Origin: Actinomycetota bacterium
GTDB taxonomy: Bacteria; Actinomycetota; Actinomycetes; S36-B12
NCBI GenBank assembly: GCA_009700485.1
Contig: WLLZ01000068.1
Location: 1 to 9,303 of the forward strand
Length of the DNA stretch: 9,303 nucleotides
Reading direction: 5' to 3'
This document shows, piece by piece, positions 6,631 through 9,303 of the stretch. Under the pieces are notes generated by a model, which did not search any database, was not told where the DNA came from, and was given only the letters and a program-made list of their open reading frames with translations. Every line of letters starts with the position of its first letter. The stretch's first letter is position 1. A program made the translations under genes and the position numbers.

Positions 6631-6638
6631 TAACGTTA
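6631..6638. promoter_or_regulatory. Palindromic -10 element shared by two divergent genes
   Basis: TAACGTTA is self-complementary and contains a TANNNT -10 hexamer on both strands. On the plus strand TAACGT (6631-6636) lies 7 nt before ATG 6644, the spacing expected for a leaderless transcript starting at or beside the A of the ATG; no Shine-Dalgarno sequence precedes that ATG. On the minus strand the hexamer at 6638-6633 would give a leader of about 30 nt, including the AAAGG site of the nucleosidase. No clear -35 was seen on either side. Confidence 0.45.
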
Positions 6639-6643
6639 CCGCC

Positions 6644-7372
6644 ATGTTTGATGCTGCTCTTGTCGCCGCTGTAACCCGAGCTCCTAATATTGACAAAGTC
6701 GCGCGCGGGCATATTCAGCAGACCGAAATCGTCAAGGATCTCTCCGAAGGCCACTATGACTCCGCGGTCACCGTCGCTGAGGCTTTCAAAGACGCGGTGC
6801 TCGGCATTGGTGTCGCCGAGGCGGTCGATGGCGAGATCGTGGCCTTCGACGGCGCCGTTTGGCGGGTGCCGGTTGACGGCATCCCGGTGATTGCCGAGCC
6901 ACAGCAGGGACTGCCCTTCGCGGTGGTGGCAACCGGTGGGACGAGTATCACCGAACAGGTGGCCGATGGAACTGACTTCGCCGGGCTCACCACTTTGATT
7001 GATGAGGTACTCAAAGCGGCTGGCCAACTACATGACCACCTGGTGGCGGCGATCCGGGTCGATGGCACCTTCACCGAGGTGTTGTTGCGCAGTGAGCCGC
7101 GCCAAACTCCGCCTTATCGCCCACTTACCGAGGTCTTGGATCACGAGGTGCGGTTCGCGTTTGGCACTTGGGCGGGCACGATGGTGGGTTTTAGATTCCC
7201 GGATTTCAATGACCAAGTAGTGATACCGGGGCTGCATCTGCACGGTCTTGCTTCCGATCGAAATAGCGGTGGACACTGCCACCGAGGGGTAACCGAAGTG
7301 GCAACTTTGCGGATCTGGCTAGATGACGCCGACATTTTCGTCCCGATGACCGGTGTGCACTACGGTATGTAG
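6644..7372 (+). CDS. budA: Divergent alpha-acetolactate decarboxylase family protein
   Basis: A 242-residue protein of the zinc-dependent acetolactate decarboxylase family, whose known members turn 2-acetolactate into acetoin. Landmarks occur in family order: LSEGHYDS (33-40), IGVAEAVDGEIVAFDG (55-70; Glu64 matches the active-site Glu65 of the Brevibacillus enzyme), PFAVVA (91-96), LLRSEPRQTPPYRPL (147-161, conserved Arg region), GTMVGFRFPDF (178-188) and PGLHLHGLASDRNSGGH (195-211). His198, His200 and His211 have the exact spacing of the three zinc ligands. Two oddities: the usual GTF before the DGE motif is GVA, and only 31 residues follow His211, so the C-terminal segment that supplies a second Glu (Glu253 in Brevibacillus) appears absent. 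No signal peptide is seen, so it is cytoplasmic. ATG 6644 has no Shine-Dalgarno sequence and may be leaderless. A tRNA starts 6 nt after the stop; a ThDP decarboxylase/carboligase follows. Family membership is fairly sure, exact substrate is not. Confidence 0.82.
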   Translation: MFDAALVAAVTRAPNIDKVARGHIQQTEIVKDLSEGHYDSAVTVAEAFKDAVLGIGVAEAVDGEIVAFDGAVWRVPVDGIPVIAEPQQGLPFAVVATGGTSITEQVADGTDFAGLTTLIDEVLKAAGQLHDHLVAAIRVDGTFTEVLLRSEPRQTPPYRPLTEVLDHEVRFAFGTWAGTMVGFRFPDFNDQVVIPGLHLHGLASDRNSGGHCHRGVTEVATLRIWLDDADIFVPMTGVHYGM

Positions 7373-7378
7373 GCACCT

Positions 7379-7463
7379 GGCGAGGTGGCAGAGCGGCCGA
7401 ATGCAGGCGCCTTGAAAGCGCCCGAAGGGAAACCTTCCGGGGGTTCAAATCCCTCCCTCGCCG
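7379..7463 (+). tRNA. tRNA-Ser (anticodon UGA)
   Basis: Acceptor GGCGAGG (7379-7385) pairs with CCTCGCC (7456-7462); the discriminator is G7463. The anticodon stem GGCGC/GCGCC (7406-7410, 7418-7422) encloses a 7-nt loop CTTGAAA with anticodon TGA at 7413-7415, reading UCA (and other UCN by wobble). A long variable arm with a GAAGG/CCTTC stem (7424-7437) confirms a class II tRNA-Ser. The T-arm is GGGGG-TTCAAAT-CCCTC (7439-7455). CCA is not encoded. The gene lies 6 nt after the acetolactate decarboxylase stop and about 40 nt before the next start codon. Confidence 0.96.
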
Positions 7464-7503
7464 CCGAATCGGGCTAACCCGCCCGCGCGAAGAGAAGGTC
7501 CGC

Positions 7504-9153
7504 ATGCCCGATAGCACTAAGCCACTGATCAACGGTGAAACCACGATCCCCGCTCATCTGGTCCGACGCCTTGCTGAACACGGGGTAACCGTCGGGTTCG
7601 GCATTGTTGGTGATTACGCCCTGCGCCTGTTCGGGGCCTTGGCTGATGCGGGACTACCAATGCTCGTAACCGCCGATGAGCAGGGCTCAGGGTTCGCTGC
7701 CGATGCTTATGCGCGGCTGCGGGGCCTCGGTGTTGTCGGCTGCACCTACAGCGTCGGAGGGCTCAAGTTGACCAATGCGGTGGCTAACGCCTGGGCCGAG
7801 CAGGTACCGCTGCTCGTTGTCTCGGGTGCACCGGGTATTGCAGAGCGGGCAAATGGGGCGATGCTCCACCACCGGGTCAAGGACTACGACACCCAACTTA
7901 AAGTTTTCCAGGACCTGACGGTTGCTCAGGCCGTCTTGGATAATCCGATCACCGCTGCGGCAGAAATAGATCGGGTCATTGCCACCATGCTGGCAACCCA
8001 AAGGCCAGGTTACTTAGAGATCCCTCGCGATCAGGTTGATTACCTAATCAACTCATCCCCAGACCCAATTCAATTGCAACCGCAACCGGTAAATGAGGCC
8101 AAGTTGGCCGCCGCCGTCGCCGATGTTGTTTCGATGCTGCGTTCAGCGAACTCCGCTGTGATCCAAGCCGGTGTAATGGTTTCCCGCAGGTCATTGGCCG
8201 CCCCGCTACTTGGCTTAGCCGAGCATCTTGGCTTGATGGTGGCAACCAGCTCAATGTCAAAAGGGGTATTCCCCGAGCGGCATCCGCTAGCACTTGGTGT
8301 CTATCAAGGTGCGGTAAGCCCGGTCAACGTCGTTGAAGTTGTTGAAAGCGCCGATGTGCTCTTGAGTTTAGGTGTGCTACCTACCGATCTTAACTTTGGT
8401 GGCTTCACAGCGCATATCTCGCCGACTCATCTCATTGCTTGCACCGACACCGACGTCACCGTGGGTTTGCGCACTTACCGCGAGGTACCGCTCGCAGCCT
8501 TCTTACCTGCGCTGCGAGATGCGGTTGCCGCGGGCCGCGATGCGCTACTACCAGCTGAGCATGCTGTCCCTGAATTCGTTTCGGCGGGTGCGGTACCTAT
8601 CCATGCTGAGCGGCTCATTGCCGCGGTAGCAGCGCGGATGAATGCGAGTCACGGGCTAATCGTCGACCCGGGTGATTGCCTATTTGCCTCAGTTGAGTTG
8701 CCGGTACCCGCATGGTCGATATCGAGTGCCTACTACGCGACTATGGGCTACGCAGTACCGGCTGCTCTGGGTGCCGGTAAGGCCGATGCGGAGCACCGAC
8801 CGGTAGTACTTGTTGGTGACGGAGCATTTGCAATGAGCGGAATTGAGTCCGGATGGTGCGCCTTCAATGGTGTTCATCCGATAATCATCGTGATGGACAA
8901 CTCTGGATTCGGCACTCAGCGTCCGATGCGCGACGGCCCATTTAATGACATTGCACCACTTGCTGCTGAAAAACTGGTTGATGTTTTCGGTGTTGGCAAG
9001 GGTTGGCTTGCGTCAACCGAGGATGAACTTTCAGCCGCACTTGACGAGGCATTCGCCCACGATGAGTTGTCGATAGTGCATGTGAAAGTTCCTAAGGGAT
9101 CGATAAGCCCGGCACTGGCACGACTAACCGATGCGCTGGGCAAACGCGTGTGA
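7504..9153 (+). CDS. Thiamine-diphosphate enzyme of the pyruvate/indolepyruvate decarboxylase family
   Basis: A 549-residue cytoplasmic ThDP- and Mg-dependent enzyme, colinear with Zymomonas/yeast pyruvate decarboxylase (about 560 residues). N-terminal PYR domain: GIVGDYALRL with Asp37 (matches Asp27 of Zymomonas PDC), DEQGSGFAADAYAR with Glu59 (cofactor-activating Glu50), TYSVGGL (81-87), and MLHHRVKDYD with His122-His123 (the PDC His113-His114 pair, absent from acetolactate synthases). A middle domain covers about 200-350. The PP domain has GDG (438-440) and DN (465-466), the Mg/diphosphate motif, and RDGPFNDI (476-483), very like PDC. In that region Gln472 stands where PDC has catalytic Glu473. 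The proposed role is decarboxylation of a 2-oxo acid or, given the Gln and the upstream acetolactate decarboxylase, carboligation. ATG 7504 has GAGAAGG 5 nt upstream. The stop overlaps the next gene by 4 nt. Substrate unknown. Confidence 0.88.
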   Translation: MPDSTKPLINGETTIPAHLVRRLAEHGVTVGFGIVGDYALRLFGALADAGLPMLVTADEQGSGFAADAYARLRGLGVVGCTYSVGGLKLTNAVANAWAEQVPLLVVSGAPGIAERANGAMLHHRVKDYDTQLKVFQDLTVAQAVLDNPITAAAEIDRVIATMLATQRPGYLEIPRDQVDYLINSSPDPIQLQPQPVNEAKLAAAVADVVSMLRSANSAVIQAGVMVSRRSLAAPLLGLAEHLGLMVATSSMSKGVFPERHPLALGVYQGAVSPVNVVEVVESADVLLSLGVLPTDLNFGGFTAHISPTHLIACTDTDVTVGLRTYREVPLAAFLPALRDAVAAGRDALLPAEHAVPEFVSAGAVPIHAERLIAAVAARMNASHGLIVDPGDCLFASVELPVPAWSISSAYYATMGYAVPAALGAGKADAEHRPVVLVGDGAFAMSGIESGWCAFNGVHPIIIVMDNSGFGTQRPMRDGPFNDIAPLAAEKLVDVFGVGKGWLASTEDELSAALDEAFAHDELSIVHVKVPKGSISPALARLTDALGKRV

Positions 9154-9303
9154 GTGTCCAAGATCTGCTGCTGCATATCGCCGCCTCCGCCGTGGTGGTG
9201 ATTTCACTTGCTATCTGCATCGGCGCCACAGCCCCACGCTGGCCGAAAACCTGGCTGCAACGCGATGTTGGCCCGCTTCACTTCAATCGATTCGATACGC
9301 GAA
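9150..9303 (+). CDS. Start of a membrane protein, unidentified (3' end outside window)
   Basis: The frame from GTG 9150 is open to the window end and gives 51 residues. The start overlaps the stop of the ThDP enzyme (GTG 9150-9152, TGA 9151-9153), the same 4-nt coupling seen between the kinase and lhgO, which is the main reason to call it. A hydrophobic stretch SAVVVISLAICIGA (about 13-26) looks like a membrane helix or signal anchor, followed by a Trp/Arg-rich cytosolic-looking segment with APRWPKTWLQRDVGPLHF (28-45). I do not recognise the family with confidence. The upstream Shine-Dalgarno sequence is weak (GGG in the preceding codons), so translation probably depends on coupling. If cotranscribed, it may work on or beside the product of the ThDP enzyme. 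Confidence 0.6.
   Translation, partial: MSVQDLLLHIAASAVVVISLAICIGATAPRWPKTWLQRDVGPLHFNRFDTR

Noticed and set aside
6527..6643. Longer start for the acetolactate decarboxylase homologue
   Set aside because: It would overlap the 5' end of the divergent nucleosidase gene, and the added residues do not resemble the family; ATG 6644 fits the family N-terminus.
7470..7481. CGGG-CTAA-CCCG hairpin after the tRNA as a terminator
   Set aside because: The stem is only 4 bp and no T-run follows; it is too weak to call.
7504..9153. Annotation as ordinary acetolactate synthase (IlvB/AlsS)
   Set aside because: The adjacent His-His pair and the DGPFND segment are hallmarks of the PDC/IPDC branch, which acetolactate synthases lack. 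Acetolactate synthesis as an activity stays possible.
1..9303. CRISPR arrays, insertion sequences, phage genes, attachment-site duplications
   Set aside because: No regularly spaced repeats, transposase or integrase motifs, or a second copy of the tRNA 3' end were seen in the window.

Overview
The window looks like chromosomal DNA of an actinobacterium. It is moderately GC-rich by eye, GTG starts are common (lhgO, the flippase and the last gene), and consecutive genes overlap through GTGA. The histidine kinase H-box has the Asp-Ala-Ser-His-x-Leu-Arg-Thr-Pro form common in actinobacteria, the tRNA lacks an encoded CCA, and one gene has the spacing of a leaderless transcript. No mobile element, CRISPR array or phage gene was seen. 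Genus cannot be assigned.

Layout. 1-2177 (+): the end of a sensor histidine kinase, overlapping by 4 nt an L-2-hydroxyglutarate oxidase gene (lhgO). 2293-2916 (-): a small secreted NlpC/P60 peptidase whose leader contains a terminator-like hairpin. 2917-3269: a 353-bp divergent regulatory gap. 3270-4646 (+): a stand-alone TrpB-like PLP enzyme, closed by a strong intrinsic terminator at 4668-4704. 4788-6014 (+): a polysaccharide-type flippase. 6021-6596 (-): a short MTA/SAH-nucleosidase-type enzyme, tail to tail with the flippase. 6644-7372 (+): a divergent alpha-acetolactate decarboxylase, head to head with the nucleosidase across 47 bp that hold a palindromic -10 element. 7379-7463 (+): tRNA-Ser(UGA). 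7504-9153 (+): a thiamine-diphosphate enzyme of the pyruvate/indolepyruvate decarboxylase family. 9150-9303 (+): the start of a membrane protein, overlapping the previous gene by 4 nt.

How the genes may work together. Most of the window is a set of unrelated housekeeping or accessory genes in short units. The 6644-9303 block stands out. A zinc-type acetolactate decarboxylase lies just upstream of a PDC-family enzyme on the same strand, with a tRNA gene between them. The PDC-like enzyme keeps the catalytic Asp, Glu and His-His, but has Gln where Zymomonas PDC has Glu473, a position at which Gln is reported to favour carboligation over decarboxylation. Together these suggest an unrecognised route to acetoin or a related acyloin: the ThDP enzyme would make a 2-hydroxy-2-alkyl-3-oxo acid and the Zn enzyme would decarboxylate it. 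This is inference. The decarboxylase homologue also lacks the usual C-terminal segment, so its chemistry may differ.
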